From contig NZ_JALKFZ020000184.1 in the NCBI RefSeq assembly GCF_023243075.1, forward strand, positions 27,407 to 91,406: 64,000 bases of DNA, in the 5' to 3' direction. The stretch comes from Frankia sp. AiPa1 (lineage in GTDB: Bacteria; Actinomycetota; Actinomycetes; Frankiales; Frankiaceae). Below, piece by piece: positions 51,221-62,018 of this stretch; the first letter of the stretch is position 1; each line of letters opens with the position of its first letter. The position numbers and the translations under genes were made by a program. The notes beneath the pieces are model-generated. The model made no database searches, was not told where the DNA came from, and saw only the letters and a program-made list of their open reading frames with translations.

Positions 51221-52045
51221 TCAGCGCCTGGCGCGCCCGCCGCGGCCTGGGCTCGGCCCATACCGGGCGAGCACCACAGCCTCGAGGAAGCCGACGACGG
51301 CATACAGGACGATGCTGGCCACGGTGATGACCACGACGGACGCCCATACGCCGCCGTAGTTGAAGGTCTGCTGGGCCCGCTGCATGTAGTACCCGAGCCC
51401 CTGGCCGGTGGCCAGCCACTCCGCGAGCAGCGCACCGATGATCGCCCCCGGCACGGCGATGCGGGCCGAGACGAACAACGCGGGCAGGGCGCTGGGCAGT
51501 GAGACCTTGCGTAGCACCATCACCGGCCCGCCGCCGTAGGCGTGGACCAGATCGGCGGCGGCCGGCGGTCCCGAGCGCAGGCCGAAGACCAGGTTGACCA
51601 GCGACGGGAAGAACACGATGATCCCCGCGATCACGCCAACGGCCACCAGGCCCCGGCCGAACACCAGGGTGAGCAGGGGGATCATCGCCACCAGCGGCAC
51701 CGAACGCAGCATCATCGCCACCGGCATGAGTGCGCGTTCCACCGGGCGGAACAGCACGAACGTCACGGCCACGACGATGGCCGCCACCGTGCCGAACAGA
51801 TAGCCGAGGCCAGCGTCGCCGAGCGTGTGCCACAGTCCGTCCATGATCGCCTTGCGGCTCGCCGGTGCCCGCCGCGCGGTGAACAGATAATCCCATACCG
51901 CCTGTGGGTCCTTGGCGACCAGCGAGTTGAGGTCGAACACGGCGATGAACGCGTACCAGAGCCCGACGATCACCGCGGCCGAGGCCAGGACCGTCAGCAT
52001 CATCCGGCCCACCCTGGCCAGGACGACGGTGACCAGCCTGTTCAT
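51221..52045 (-). CDS. NitT/TauT-type ABC transporter permease (second)
   Basis: The 274-residue permease has about six transmembrane helices and the EAA-like loop DLVHAYGGGPVMVLRKVSLPSALPALFVSARIAVPGAIIGALLAEW, typical of SsuC/TauC proteins. It overlaps the first permease gene by 4 bases. Together the two would form a hetero-dimeric channel. Confidence 0.9.
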   Translation of the reverse strand: MNRLVTVVLARVGRMMLTVLASAAVIVGLWYAFIAVFDLNSLVAKDPQAVWDYLFTARRAPASRKAIMDGLWHTLGDAGLGYLFGTVAAIVVAVTFVLFRPVERALMPVAMMLRSVPLVAMIPLLTLVFGRGLVAVGVIAGIIVFFPSLVNLVFGLRSGPPAAADLVHAYGGGPVMVLRKVSLPSALPALFVSARIAVPGAIIGALLAEWLATGQGLGYYMQRAQQTFNYGGVWASVVVITVASIVLYAVVGFLEAVVLARYGPSPGRGGRARR

Positions 52046-52944
52046 CGACCGCCTCCCGGGTCACCGCGCGGCGCCCACGGGGTGAGCAGCCGCGCCACCA
52101 GGGAGATCAGGGCATAGCCGAGTCCGGCGACCGTGGCGGCGACCACCGCGAACGCCCAGGTCCGCGGCACCTCGAGGGCCTGCTGGGAATGCACCATGGC
52201 CACCCCGAGGCCGCGGTCGGCGCCAAGGAACTCGCCGATGATCGCGCCGAGCACCGCGGCCGGCGCCGCGATCTGCAACGCGGTGAATGTGCTCGGCAAC
52301 GCCGCGCGCAGCCGCACATAGCGCATCTGCGCGAAGGCGCCGCCCCCGCTGGCCCGCACCACGTCGAGGCTCGCCGGGTCGGCGGCGCGCAGGCCGAGCA
52401 GGGTGCCGACCAGGGTCGTGAAAAACACCGAGATCCCGGCCAGCGCGATCTGCGGGGTGCGCCCGTCGAACACGGTGGTCAGGATCGGGCCGATGGCGAT
52501 GACCGGCAGGCAGTAGGAGGCCACCCCGATCTGCAGCAGCACTCGCTCGACGATCGGCACGCCGAAGAACAGCACCGCGAGCCCGATCGCCAGCCCGTTG
52601 CCGATGAGCCAGCCCTTGAGCGCGATGCCGACGGTGGACCGCGCCGACGTCCACATCAACTGGTGATCATCCCATAGCGCCCGCACGACTTCCCAGGGGG
52701 TGGGCACCACCCCGCCGTTGTCGAGGAGGGTCACCGCGAGCAGCCACCACAGGGCGAACAGACCGACCACGCCGACGGCGGCGGCCGACCAGGCCCGCAG
52801 GTCGACGACGACGGGCAATCCCCGACCCCGGCCGCCGGACGGCACGTCGTCCGGCCCGGCGCCCTCCGGCGAGTCGACATCCGCCGAGGCGCCGGGCGAC
52901 CCGCCGGTCCCGGCGCCGAACGCGGCGTCCCGCACCGTCGTCAC
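52042..52944 (-). CDS. NitT/TauT-type ABC transporter permease (first)
   Basis: The 300-residue permease has an N-terminal disordered 50 residues, then six helices with LDVVRASGGGAFAQMRYVRLRAALPSTFTALQIAAPAAVLGAIIGEFLGA, the binding-protein-dependent permease loop. It starts with GTG 64 bases after the ATPase stop. Substrate is unknown; the purine-island setting suggests purines, ureides or pyrimidine-like bases. Confidence 0.9.
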   Translation of the reverse strand: MTTVRDAAFGAGTGGSPGASADVDSPEGAGPDDVPSGGRGRGLPVVVDLRAWSAAAVGVVGLFALWWLLAVTLLDNGGVVPTPWEVVRALWDDHQLMWTSARSTVGIALKGWLIGNGLAIGLAVLFFGVPIVERVLLQIGVASYCLPVIAIGPILTTVFDGRTPQIALAGISVFFTTLVGTLLGLRAADPASLDVVRASGGGAFAQMRYVRLRAALPSTFTALQIAAPAAVLGAIIGEFLGADRGLGVAMVHSQQALEVPRTWAFAVVAATVAGLGYALISLVARLLTPWAPRGDPGGGR

Positions 52945-53008
52945 GAGCCACCGCCCGTCATCCGCCGCCGCCCGTCATCCACTGCGGCCCGCCAGGTGGC
53001 ACTCCCCG

Positions 53009-53929
53009 TCATGTGGCACTGCCAACCGGGTCCTTCGCCATCGAGACCGGCTGATCACCGCCGGCGAAAAGCAAGCTGGACAGCTCGTCATGCAACTCGT
53101 GAAACCGCGCCGAGCGCAGCATCTCCGGCGTGCGCGGGCGGGGCAGGTCGATGTCGACGAGCGCGGCGATCCGCCCGGGCCGGGCGCTCATCACCGCGAC
53201 AGTGTCGGAGAGGATGACCGCCTCGGGAATGGAATGCGTGACGAGCACCGTCGTCGTCGAACGCTCGCTCCAGATCCGCAGCAACTCGAAGTTCAACCGC
53301 TGACGGGTCATGTCGTCGAGCGCGCCGAACGGCTCGTCGAGCAGCAGAACGCGGGGTTCGACCACCAGGGCGCGGGCGATCGCGACCCGCTGGCGCATAC
53401 CACCGGACAACTGTGCCGGGCGGGCCTTCTCAAATCCGGTGAGCCCGACCAGGGCGATCAGGTCCGCGATCACCGAGCGGTCCGCCCGCACTCCGCCGAC
53501 CTCCAGCGGCAGGCGGATGTTGGCCTCGACGGAACGCCACGGCAACAGCGCCGCGTCCTGGAAGGCAAGGCCGAGGTGATGCCCGCGACGGGCGGCGGCG
53601 GGGTGCTCGCCGTGCACCAGCACCTCGCCGCCGCTGGGCGTCTCCAGATCCGCGAGGATGCGCAGCACCGTGGACTTGCCACATCCCGACGGGCCGATCA
53701 GGGTGAGAAACGAGCCCTGATCGGTGGACAGGTTGACGTCATCCAGGGCGAGTACGGATCGACGCCCGAGCCGGAACTCCTTGCGCAGCCCCACCACACG
53801 CACGCCAGAGCCAGAGCCAGAGCCGAGACCGGGGCCAGAGCCGGGCTCCCCGGCGGGGCCGGAGGCAGACGTGGACGCAACCGGCGGCCTGTCGGCCGGC
53901 TCCGGCAGAGGTGCGGCGGCTGTGCTCAT
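53009..53929 (-). CDS. NitT/TauT-type ABC transporter ATP-binding protein
   Basis: The 306-residue ATPase has Walker A GPSGCGKST, Q-loop AFQDAALLPWRSVEANIRLPLEV, signature LSGGMRQRVAIARAL, Walker B VLLLDEPFGALDDMTR and H-loop VTHSI. The first ~45 residues are a Gly/Ser-rich run partly from a CCAGAG repeat. Its ATG overlaps the receptor stop by 4 bases. Confidence 0.94.
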   Translation of the reverse strand: MSTAAAPLPEPADRPPVASTSASGPAGEPGSGPGLGSGSGSGVRVVGLRKEFRLGRRSVLALDDVNLSTDQGSFLTLIGPSGCGKSTVLRILADLETPSGGEVLVHGEHPAAARRGHHLGLAFQDAALLPWRSVEANIRLPLEVGGVRADRSVIADLIALVGLTGFEKARPAQLSGGMRQRVAIARALVVEPRVLLLDEPFGALDDMTRQRLNFELLRIWSERSTTTVLVTHSIPEAVILSDTVAVMSARPGRIAALVDIDLPRPRTPEMLRSARFHELHDELSSLLFAGGDQPVSMAKDPVGSAT

Positions 53930-55068
53930 ACGAGTTCCGGCTTCTCCTTGTACAGCTCCCGAAGGATGGACAGGTCGAACAGCTCTTCGGCGGTGATGTC
54001 CACGCCACCGAGTTTCAGGGTGGCGATGTTCTCCTCGATCAGCTGATCGGTGACGGTGAACAGGCCGTTCTGCTTCGTGACGTCGGTGAGGATGAGCTTG
54101 TTCTGGTCGGCGCTCTCGAGCTGCTGCTCCTTCTCCTCGAGCCCGAGGTCCTTGCCGTAGATGGTGGTGGCGAGCTTCGCGCCGAGCGTCGGGTCGGCGG
54201 TGGCGTCCTTCCAGCCGTGGATCTCCGCGGTGAGCGCAGCCTTCACCTTGTCCCGGTTCTTGGCAATGGATTCGTCGGTGACCATGAACGTCTCCGACAC
54301 GAGCGGGTAGTTATGGTCGGCGAGCATGAACGTCGTGACGTCGAAACCCTTTACCCGCAGCGCGTTCGGTTCATTCGTCACGAACGAGAACCAGCCGTCC
54401 ACGGTGCCGGTGGTCAGGGGTAGCGGGTCGAACTCCACCGGCACTTTTGTGATCTTGGCGGATTCGAGCTTGTTGGCCTTGAGGAACGCGGACCAGACGG
54501 ACTCGTTGGTCGCCTGAACACCGATCTTCTTGCCCACCATGTCCTGGGGGGTTCTGATGGGCGACTTCGACAGCGACATGATGGCGAAGGGGTTCTTCTG
54601 GTACTGCGCCCCGATGATCTTCAGAGGCGCGCCCTGGGTGATCGCGTTGGCGGTGATGTCCGGCGAGGAGATGCCGATGAAGGCCTTGCCGGTGGCGACG
54701 TCGGTGTCCTGTGGCGTCGCCGAGGCGCCGCCAGAGATCAGGTTGACGCCGGAGAAGCCGGCCGCCTTGTAGTAGCCGCGCTGGTCAGCGATGTACTCAC
54801 CGGCGAACTCGACGTTCTTGATCCAGGACAGCCGAACCGTGAGCAGCCCGAGCGAGCCGGAGCTCGCGCTGGAGTTCCCTCCGTCGCTGTCACTGCCGCA
54901 GGCGGCGAGCAGCCCACCGCCGCCCACGCCGAGCAGCGTGGCGCCGGCGGTCACTCCCACTCCCCGGCGGAGGAAACCCCGTCGATCCAGTCCTGTTCTC
55001 ACCAAACCCCCATCGATCGCGTCCCAGCCGGCGTTGTCGGCGTCCCCACCGCCACCGTCCCAGCTCAC
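53926..55068 (-). CDS. NMT1/THI5-like (NitT/TauT) substrate-binding lipoprotein, Tat-type
   Basis: The 380-residue protein has a twin-arginine signal (LDRRGFLRRGVGVTAG) and a lipobox LLAAC (Cys57), so it is probably folded before export and lipid-anchored. The mature part matches THI5-like receptors: VRLSWIKNVEFAGEYIADQRGYYKAAGF, VNLISGG, ADGW-like TVDGWFSFVTNEPNAL. Relatives bind pyrimidines, riboflavin or sulfonates. It is the first gene of the importer operon and is divergent from ureA. GTG 55002 is an alternative start. Confidence 0.9.
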   Translation of the reverse strand: MSWDGGGGDADNAGWDAIDGGLVRTGLDRRGFLRRGVGVTAGATLLGVGGGGLLAACGSDSDGGNSSASSGSLGLLTVRLSWIKNVEFAGEYIADQRGYYKAAGFSGVNLISGGASATPQDTDVATGKAFIGISSPDITANAITQGAPLKIIGAQYQKNPFAIMSLSKSPIRTPQDMVGKKIGVQATNESVWSAFLKANKLESAKITKVPVEFDPLPLTTGTVDGWFSFVTNEPNALRVKGFDVTTFMLADHNYPLVSETFMVTDESIAKNRDKVKAALTAEIHGWKDATADPTLGAKLATTIYGKDLGLEEKEQQLESADQNKLILTDVTKQNGLFTVTDQLIEENIATLKLGGVDITAEELFDLSILRELYKEKPELV

Positions 55069-55259
55069 CGACCTCGCAGGCGGCCCTCCGGACGCTAGAA
55101 AGGACGGGTATCAATCGAGTCGCGCTCGTGTGAATAGCCAGTAACTCCATTCTTGCCACCGGTCGGGCCGCCGTCCCCATGACCCCCGGGAATCCTTCAA
55201 ACGGAAACACGGACGAAACCTGGCTGGGCGGACCGGAGGTGCTGCTAGGCTTCGCGTTC

Positions 55260-55562
55260 GTGCGCTTGAGCCCCCATGAACAGGAACGGCTGCTCATCCA
55301 TGTCGCGGCTGGACTCGCCCGGGAACGACGTGCGCGTGGGCTTCGCCTCAATCATCCCGAGGCGACCGCGCTGCTCACCTCGTTCCTGCTCGAGGGTGCT
55401 CGGGACGGCCGCAGCGTCGCCGACCTGATGCACGCCGGGCGCACCGTGCTGACCCGCGAGGACGTGATGGAGGGGGTGCCGGAGATGCTGGCCGAGGTCC
55501 AGGTCGAGGCCACCTTCCCGGATGGCACCAAACTCGTCACCGTCCACCGGCCGATCCCATGA
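55260..55562 (+). CDS. ureA: Urease gamma subunit
   Basis: The 100-residue product starts RLSPHEQERLLIHVAAGLARERRARGLRLNHPEATALLTSFLLEGARDGRSVADLM, the standard UreA sequence, and ends VQVEATFPDGTKLVTVHRPIP. GTG 55260 gives the family's usual length; the frame is open back to an ATG at 55179, which would add 27 unrelated residues. It overlaps ureB by 4 bases. Urease splits the urea released by allantoicase. Confidence 0.95.
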   Translation: MRLSPHEQERLLIHVAAGLARERRARGLRLNHPEATALLTSFLLEGARDGRSVADLMHAGRTVLTREDVMEGVPEMLAEVQVEATFPDGTKLVTVHRPIP

Positions 55563-56118
55563 GCGCCGGCGGGGCTGCCTCGCCTGGCGGATCGGCGACG
55601 AGCGGTGGTGCGGCGGCGGCCGGTGGAGCGGCCCCCGGCAGTGGGGCGGCGGCGGTCGGCGGGACGGCGGCTGTCGGCGGGACGGCGGCTGTCGGCGGAC
55701 TGATCCCCGGCGAGATCCTGCCGGGCGAGGGCGGCATCGAGACGAACCCGGGGCGTCCGGTGCTCACGCTGATCGTGCGCAACATCGGCGACCGGCCGGT
55801 GCAGGTCGGGTCCCACTACCACTTCGCCGCGGCGAACCCGGCGCTCGCCTTCGACCGGGACACGGCCTGGGGTCACCGCCTCGCGGTCCCGGCCGGGACG
55901 GCGGTGCGCTTCGAGCCCGGAGTGGAACGCGAGGTCGATCTCGTCCCGCTGGCCGGTGCCAGGATCGTGCCCGGCCTGCGGGCCGAGTACGCCGGAGCGA
56001 TCGACGCCCGGACCAGCGTCCCGACCGCCGGTGAGGCGGGCCCGACCGGCGGTGGACCCCCCGGTGGTGGCGCCGCGACCGATCTGAGCCAGCTGCCGGG
56101 ACACCTTGGGGAGGGCTC

Positions 56119-56122
<4 letters not shown>
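55559..56122 (+). CDS. ureB: Urease beta subunit with repeat-derived N-terminal extension
   Basis: Residues ~48-150 are typical UreB: LIPGEILPGEGGIETNPGRPVLTLIVRNIGDRPVQVGSHYHFAAANPALAFDRDTAWGHRLAVPAGTAVRFEPGVEREVDLVPLAG. The first 47 residues are Gly/Ala with repeated GGTAAV coded by an 18-bp repeat, and the last ~35 are Gly/Pro-rich. The native start MIPGEI is replaced by LIPGEI inside the chain, which supports insertion of the extension upstream. It overlaps ureA and ureC by 4 bases each. Confidence 0.95.
55655..55700. repeat. 18-bp tandem repeat inside ureB
   Basis: GTCGGCGGGACGGCGGCT occurs two and a half times and codes for repeated VGGTAA in the N-terminal extension. Confidence 0.85.
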
Positions 56123-57867
<1,745 letters not shown>

Positions 57868-58044
57868 CCGAGGACACCCGGACAGCCCGCGCGGAAGCAT
57901 TGATCATCACGACCGCGGAGCATGGCCTCCCCGGCGCGAACCGGCACCAACCGATCAACCGTGTCTGGCTGACGCCGCAGATCCACCTGGAACGCTACGC
58001 TGGCGGCGGGGTATCAGCTCTGGGCCGAGGCGGGGAGGTGCGTC

Positions 58045-58611
58045 GTGACCGCGGAGATCGTCCCTCCCGCCTGGATGCACCAGCAGATCACGGCGGAGCT
58101 GTACGACACGCTGTCCGAGGAGCAGTCCAGGGATATCGAGATCGTGGACGGGATGGTGGTCATGGTCCCGAGCGCCTCCCTCCAGCACAACCGGCTCGCC
58201 AAGAAGGTAGCCGTCGCGATGGAGACGGCAGGGGCGCCGGAGTGGTTCGCCGATCTTGACTTTGACGTTCGGCTCCACGACGTGCCGCTCACTGTCCGTC
58301 GACCCGACATCGTCGTGTACCGGGCAGGCGCGGTCGGGTTCCCGCCGATGCGCCCGGAGAGCATCCTGCTGGTCGGTGAGGTGGTGTCACCGGGTTCCGA
58401 AACCACCGACCGGGTCTTCAAACCGGAGCAGTACGCCCGAGCCGGCATCCAGTTCTACTGGCGGATCGAGCAGTCCGCGTCCGGTGTCCCGCTCGTGCAC
58501 ACCTACGTGCTCGACCTGGCCGCGCGAACCTACCGAGCTGGCGATGTTCACGCGGGTGTGGTCGAAGCCGCCGCCCCATTCCCCGTGAAGATCGACCTCA
58601 CCCAGCCCTAG
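58045..58611 (+). CDS. Uma2-family (DUF820) endonuclease-like protein
   Basis: The 188-residue protein has the restriction-endonuclease-like fold pattern of Uma2: YDTLSEEQSRDIEIVDGMVVMVPSASLQHNRLAKKVAVAM, RRPDIVVYR (active-site Asp), LLVGEVVSPGSETTDRVFKPEQYARAGIQFYWRIE (Glu and Lys). Despite the fold, the family's biological role is poorly known. It lies 177 bases after ureC with no evident link. Confidence 0.85.
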   Translation: MTAEIVPPAWMHQQITAELYDTLSEEQSRDIEIVDGMVVMVPSASLQHNRLAKKVAVAMETAGAPEWFADLDFDVRLHDVPLTVRRPDIVVYRAGAVGFPPMRPESILLVGEVVSPGSETTDRVFKPEQYARAGIQFYWRIEQSASGVPLVHTYVLDLAARTYRAGDVHAGVVEAAAPFPVKIDLTQP

Positions 58612-58959
58612 CCCGGCACACGCCAGGGGCGGGGCCAGGGCTCGATCCCATCGGCGATCGCAGCGCGCATTACGTCGATGTGGCCGTCATGCCACGGGCC
58701 ACGGGCCGCGATCCGCCGCCGAGCGGCGTCCCGGCCGAAGCCCGCCGCCGACGCACAGGATCACTCCCCAAAAAGATCGCGACGATGATCGTACGAAGCG
58801 CGAGATCACCGCGGTCGGCCTCGCGGCGAGGACCTTCGCGCCTCCCAGGCCGAGGGGGGTCAGGTTACCCACCGGAACAACACGGTGGCTAGCCGGATCC
58901 CCTGAGCACGGTGCCGTGCCTAGCGTGGGTCTCGACTGATCATCGAGTTGAGGAGTGTC
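58612..58959. other. Intergenic stretch before the secreted hydrolase gene
   Basis: About 350 bases without a convincing gene on either strand. The last 30 bases hold TGATCATCGAGTTGAGGAG, including the ribosome site of the hydrolase gene. No promoter could be fixed. Confidence 0.4.
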
Positions 58960-60138
58960 ATGTCCTTACCGCGCAAGGTCGGCGTCGCCCTCATCGCCGC
59001 TGCCCTGATCGGTGCGGCGGGTCCGGCCTCGGCCGCGTCACGTTCCCATGGTGATCAACATGGCCCCGACAGCGGTCCGGCGGCGCAGGTGCAGATCACC
59101 GCCGACCTCGGCGATTTCGTGACTCCGCTTCGGCTGGACTATCCCGCCGCGGGCGGGCCGGCGCCGGTGGTCATGCTGATCCATGGCGCCGGAAACCAGG
59201 ACCTGGACGCGACCGTCCTGAACGAGGTCGGTGTGTTCCGCTCGCACAACTTCGCCGATATCTCCGCTGCCCTGACCGCCCGGGGCTTCGCGGTGCTGCG
59301 CTACGACAAGCATTACGTGACCGGACCGGATCAGGCCACCGACAGGTACGCCGGACTGAGCCTGCCACAGATGACTGAGGACGCGCGCACCGTCCTGCGC
59401 ACCGCGCTGACCGATCGACGCACCGCGGCGCATATCGACAGCCGCCGCGTGTTCCTGTTCGGCTGGAGCGAGGGCAGCACCATCGCCGCCGCGCTGGCCG
59501 CCGAGCATCCGGAATTCGCCGGACTCGTCATCCAGGGTGGAGTGAACCTGCCCTGGCGCGACGGCCTGCTCTACCAGGCCCGCGACGTCGCCGTGCCCTA
59601 CCTGCGCCGGTTCGCCGTCCACGGCCGGCTGAACGCGGACGGACTGCGGCGGGCGTGGCAGACGGATGCCGGCCGGCAGGCCAAGGAATGGACCAGTTTT
59701 CTGATTCCCGGCCTCGCCGACGACGACTTCTCGGTGGAGCCGACCTTCGACGCCAACCACGACGGAGCCATCGACATCGACCGGGAACTGCTGCCCGCCC
59801 TTCCCGCCTTCGTCGACCAGCTGCTCGGGCCGAGCCGCCCCATTGCCCGGTACGGGCCGGGCCGGGCCCTTCCCACCACGCTGGAGCAGGCCCCGCACCT
59901 GCACCTGCCGGTGCTCATCCTCCAGGGTGAGAAGGACGGCAACGTGCCCGCCGTCGCGGCGGTGACCCTGGACCGGACCCTGGATCGGCTGGGTAACCAG
60001 GACCACCACCTGCGGCTCTACCCCGGCCTGGGGCACAGCCTCGGCCCCGCCCCGGCCGTGTGGCAGGACCAGCTGCTTCCCATCGACGCTCGGCCACTGA
60101 ACGACCTCGCCACCTGGCTGCGCGGTCACCGGCGCTGA
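58960..60138 (+). CDS. Secreted alpha/beta hydrolase with EF-hand/dockerin-like loop
   Basis: The 392-residue protein has a Sec signal peptide (PRKVGVALIAAALIGAAGPASAAS) and an alpha/beta-hydrolase core: VVMLIHGAGNQD (oxyanion loop), LRYDKHYV, FGWSEGSTIAAALA (nucleophile Ser170), LQGEKDGNV (acid) and YPGLGHSLGP (His). Between the cap and the acid residue it carries DANHDGAIDID (264-274), which matches the start of a calcium-binding EF-hand/dockerin loop. AGGAG lies 4 bases before ATG 58960. It converges with a decayed LysR gene. Confidence 0.87.
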   Translation: MSLPRKVGVALIAAALIGAAGPASAASRSHGDQHGPDSGPAAQVQITADLGDFVTPLRLDYPAAGGPAPVVMLIHGAGNQDLDATVLNEVGVFRSHNFADISAALTARGFAVLRYDKHYVTGPDQATDRYAGLSLPQMTEDARTVLRTALTDRRTAAHIDSRRVFLFGWSEGSTIAAALAAEHPEFAGLVIQGGVNLPWRDGLLYQARDVAVPYLRRFAVHGRLNADGLRRAWQTDAGRQAKEWTSFLIPGLADDDFSVEPTFDANHDGAIDIDRELLPALPAFVDQLLGPSRPIARYGPGRALPTTLEQAPHLHLPVLILQGEKDGNVPAVAAVTLDRTLDRLGNQDHHLRLYPGLGHSLGPAPAVWQDQLLPIDARPLNDLATWLRGHRR

Positions 60139-60630
60139 TCAGGTGGACGGGCTGGTCAGGGCGGTGGTGATGACATCGCGGAGATGGCCGAGCAGCCAGC
60201 GGTGGGGGGCGTCGGCGTCGTTGCGGGGATGCCAGGCCTGGCTTCTCGGCGCGGACGATGAGCACGGCGTCGTCCGCGCCGAGAAGCTCGGCCCGGATCT
60301 CCGGTGCCGTCGAGTCGATCTCGCCGATCTCGACGTCGGCGGTGCCCGTCACGCAGCGGGTCGGCGGACGGGGTCGGCTCGGGCAGTAAGCGGACCCCGC
60401 ACGGCGGGTGCCTCGGTGGCGAGCCGACGCAGCAGGTCGGGGCCGACGGCGGCGATGAGCATGTCACTGCTGAGGATGGTGAACGTGCGGTCGAGGTCGG
60501 CCGGGTCGGGCATGCTGACCGGCGCGAAGACGCTGCGGACGCGGCGGTCCAGGTCGCCGACCTCCGCCTGGATCTCCAGGGCACGCGGAGTCGGGACCAT
60601 GGTGCGCACAGCACTATGCATGCCGTGCAT
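60139..60630 (-). pseudogene. Decayed LysR-family regulator, helix-turn-helix missing
   Basis: Three - strand frames carry consecutive pieces of a LysR protein. The first gives RTMVPTPRALEIQAEVGDLDRRVRSVFAP and TFTILSSDMLIAAVGPDLLRRLATEAPAVR. The second supplies VRLLPEPTPSADPLRDG and the third VEIGEIDSTAPEIRAELLGADDAVLIVRAEKPGLA. After a large deletion HPRNDADAPHRWLLGHLRDV remains at the end. The DNA-binding domain is absent. The gene is divergent from the O-methyltransferase it probably once controlled. Confidence 0.7.
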
Positions 60631-60755
60631 TGTTCCACTGACTCACCTGCATTTGAAAGCAGATCGACGGGCATCTAGGCTTGGCCACACCCCCTAACGA
60701 CCTATCGCGACAGTACGCGATCTCCGACATCACTCACCCGAAAGGTGTCCTCGCC

Positions 60756-61430
60756 ATGCCCGCGACACTGCTTGATGACGCCCCACGCACCGTGCTGAAC
60801 CGTCTGTTCACCGCCGCCGACCAGGACGGCCCCGCCCTGCTGGCGCTGCGCGACCAGTTCAGCGGTGAGGTGGATGTCTCCCAGGCCGCCGTGGCGGCCG
60901 AGGCCGCCGCCGAGATCTACATGCCCGTCGCCCCGGAGGTCGGACAGCTGCTCTATCTCCTGACCCGCGGGCTCACGCGCGGACGCGACGCCGCGCTCGT
61001 GGTCGAGTTCGGCACCTCCTTCGGGATCTCGACGATTCACCTGGCCGCGGCGCTTCGGGACAACGGCGGCGGCCGGGTCGTCACCACCGAACTGGTGGAG
61101 ACGAAGGCCCATGCGGCCCGCGAGAACCTGGCCGAGGCCGGCCTCGCCGATCTCGTCGACGTGCGGATCGGCGACGCGTTCGAGACGCTGCGGGACCTGC
61201 CCGGCTCAATCGACCTGCTGTTGCTTGACGGCTGGAACCAGCTCTACCTGCCGCTGCTACGCCTGCTCGAACCCAGCCTCGCGCCCGGCGCGCTGGTCGT
61301 CGCCGACGACGTGACGCTGTTCGCCGAGGAGACCCGCGGCTACCTCGACCACGTCCACGACCCGGCGAACGGTTATCTCAGCACCGCTCTCCCCTTCGAC
61401 GACGGCATCGACCTGGCCATCCGCCTCTGA
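60756..61430 (+). CDS. SAM-dependent O-methyltransferase
   Basis: The 224-residue protein is a class I methyltransferase of the catechol/caffeoyl-CoA type: AAAEIYMPVAPEVGQLLYLLTR, motif I VVEFGTSFGISTIHLAAAL, VVTTELVETKAHAARENL, VRIGDAFETLRDL and DLLLLDGWNQLYLPLLRLLEP. AAAGGTG lies 8 bases before ATG 60756. The substrate is unknown. It stands next to a decayed LysR gene, so its regulation may be lost or altered. Confidence 0.88.
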   Translation: MPATLLDDAPRTVLNRLFTAADQDGPALLALRDQFSGEVDVSQAAVAAEAAAEIYMPVAPEVGQLLYLLTRGLTRGRDAALVVEFGTSFGISTIHLAAALRDNGGGRVVTTELVETKAHAARENLAEAGLADLVDVRIGDAFETLRDLPGSIDLLLLDGWNQLYLPLLRLLEPSLAPGALVVADDVTLFAEETRGYLDHVHDPANGYLSTALPFDDGIDLAIRL

Positions 61431-61576
61431 CCCGACGGCCCGAACCGGTCACCGCGACAAAAATCACCGACGTGCCCGGCAGCGCAGCGCATTACCTCCG
61501 AGGTCATCGACCGGCCGCCCCCGGGGCGCGACGATCCTGTCTGTCCGATACACCACCGAGCCACGGAGGCCCGTTC

Positions 61577-61924
61577 ATGAGCGCCTATGCCATCGCCCAC
61601 CTGCGTAACCCGAACCCGAATCCGGAGGTCATCGACTACCTGCGGCGCATTCAGGCGACCCTCGACCCCTATGCCGGTCGGTTCCTGGTCCACGGCGCGA
61701 CCCACGAGGTCCTGGAAGGGGAACTTCCCGGCGCCGTCGTCGTCATCGGGTTCCCCACCCTGAAAGCCGCCCGCGACTGGTACGACAGCGCTCCCTACCA
61801 GGAGATCCTCCCGCTCCGGACGAACAACGTCGACTCGACGGCCTTCCTCGTCGAGGGCGTCACGCCCGACCACGACTCAGCGGCCCTCGGCGACGCCATG
61901 GCCAAGGCCGCCACCGGAGGGTGA
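61577..61924 (+). CDS. DUF1330 family protein
   Basis: The 115-residue protein has the DUF1330 dimeric ferredoxin-fold pattern: SAYAIAHLRNPNPNPEVIDYLRRIQATLDPYAGRFLVHG, VVIGFPTLKAARDWYDSAPYQEILPLRTNN. GGAGG lies 8 bases before ATG 61577. Biochemical function is unknown. Confidence 0.88.
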   Translation: MSAYAIAHLRNPNPNPEVIDYLRRIQATLDPYAGRFLVHGATHEVLEGELPGAVVVIGFPTLKAARDWYDSAPYQEILPLRTNNVDSTAFLVEGVTPDHDSAALGDAMAKAATGG

Positions 61925-62018
61925 CCCGGCACGAGGAGGCGACGGCAGGCCGCACGCCTCACACCGCCCGGCCCGTTCCTTCTGGAATCCGCTGGTCCCC
62001 GTCAATCCCAGAAAAATG

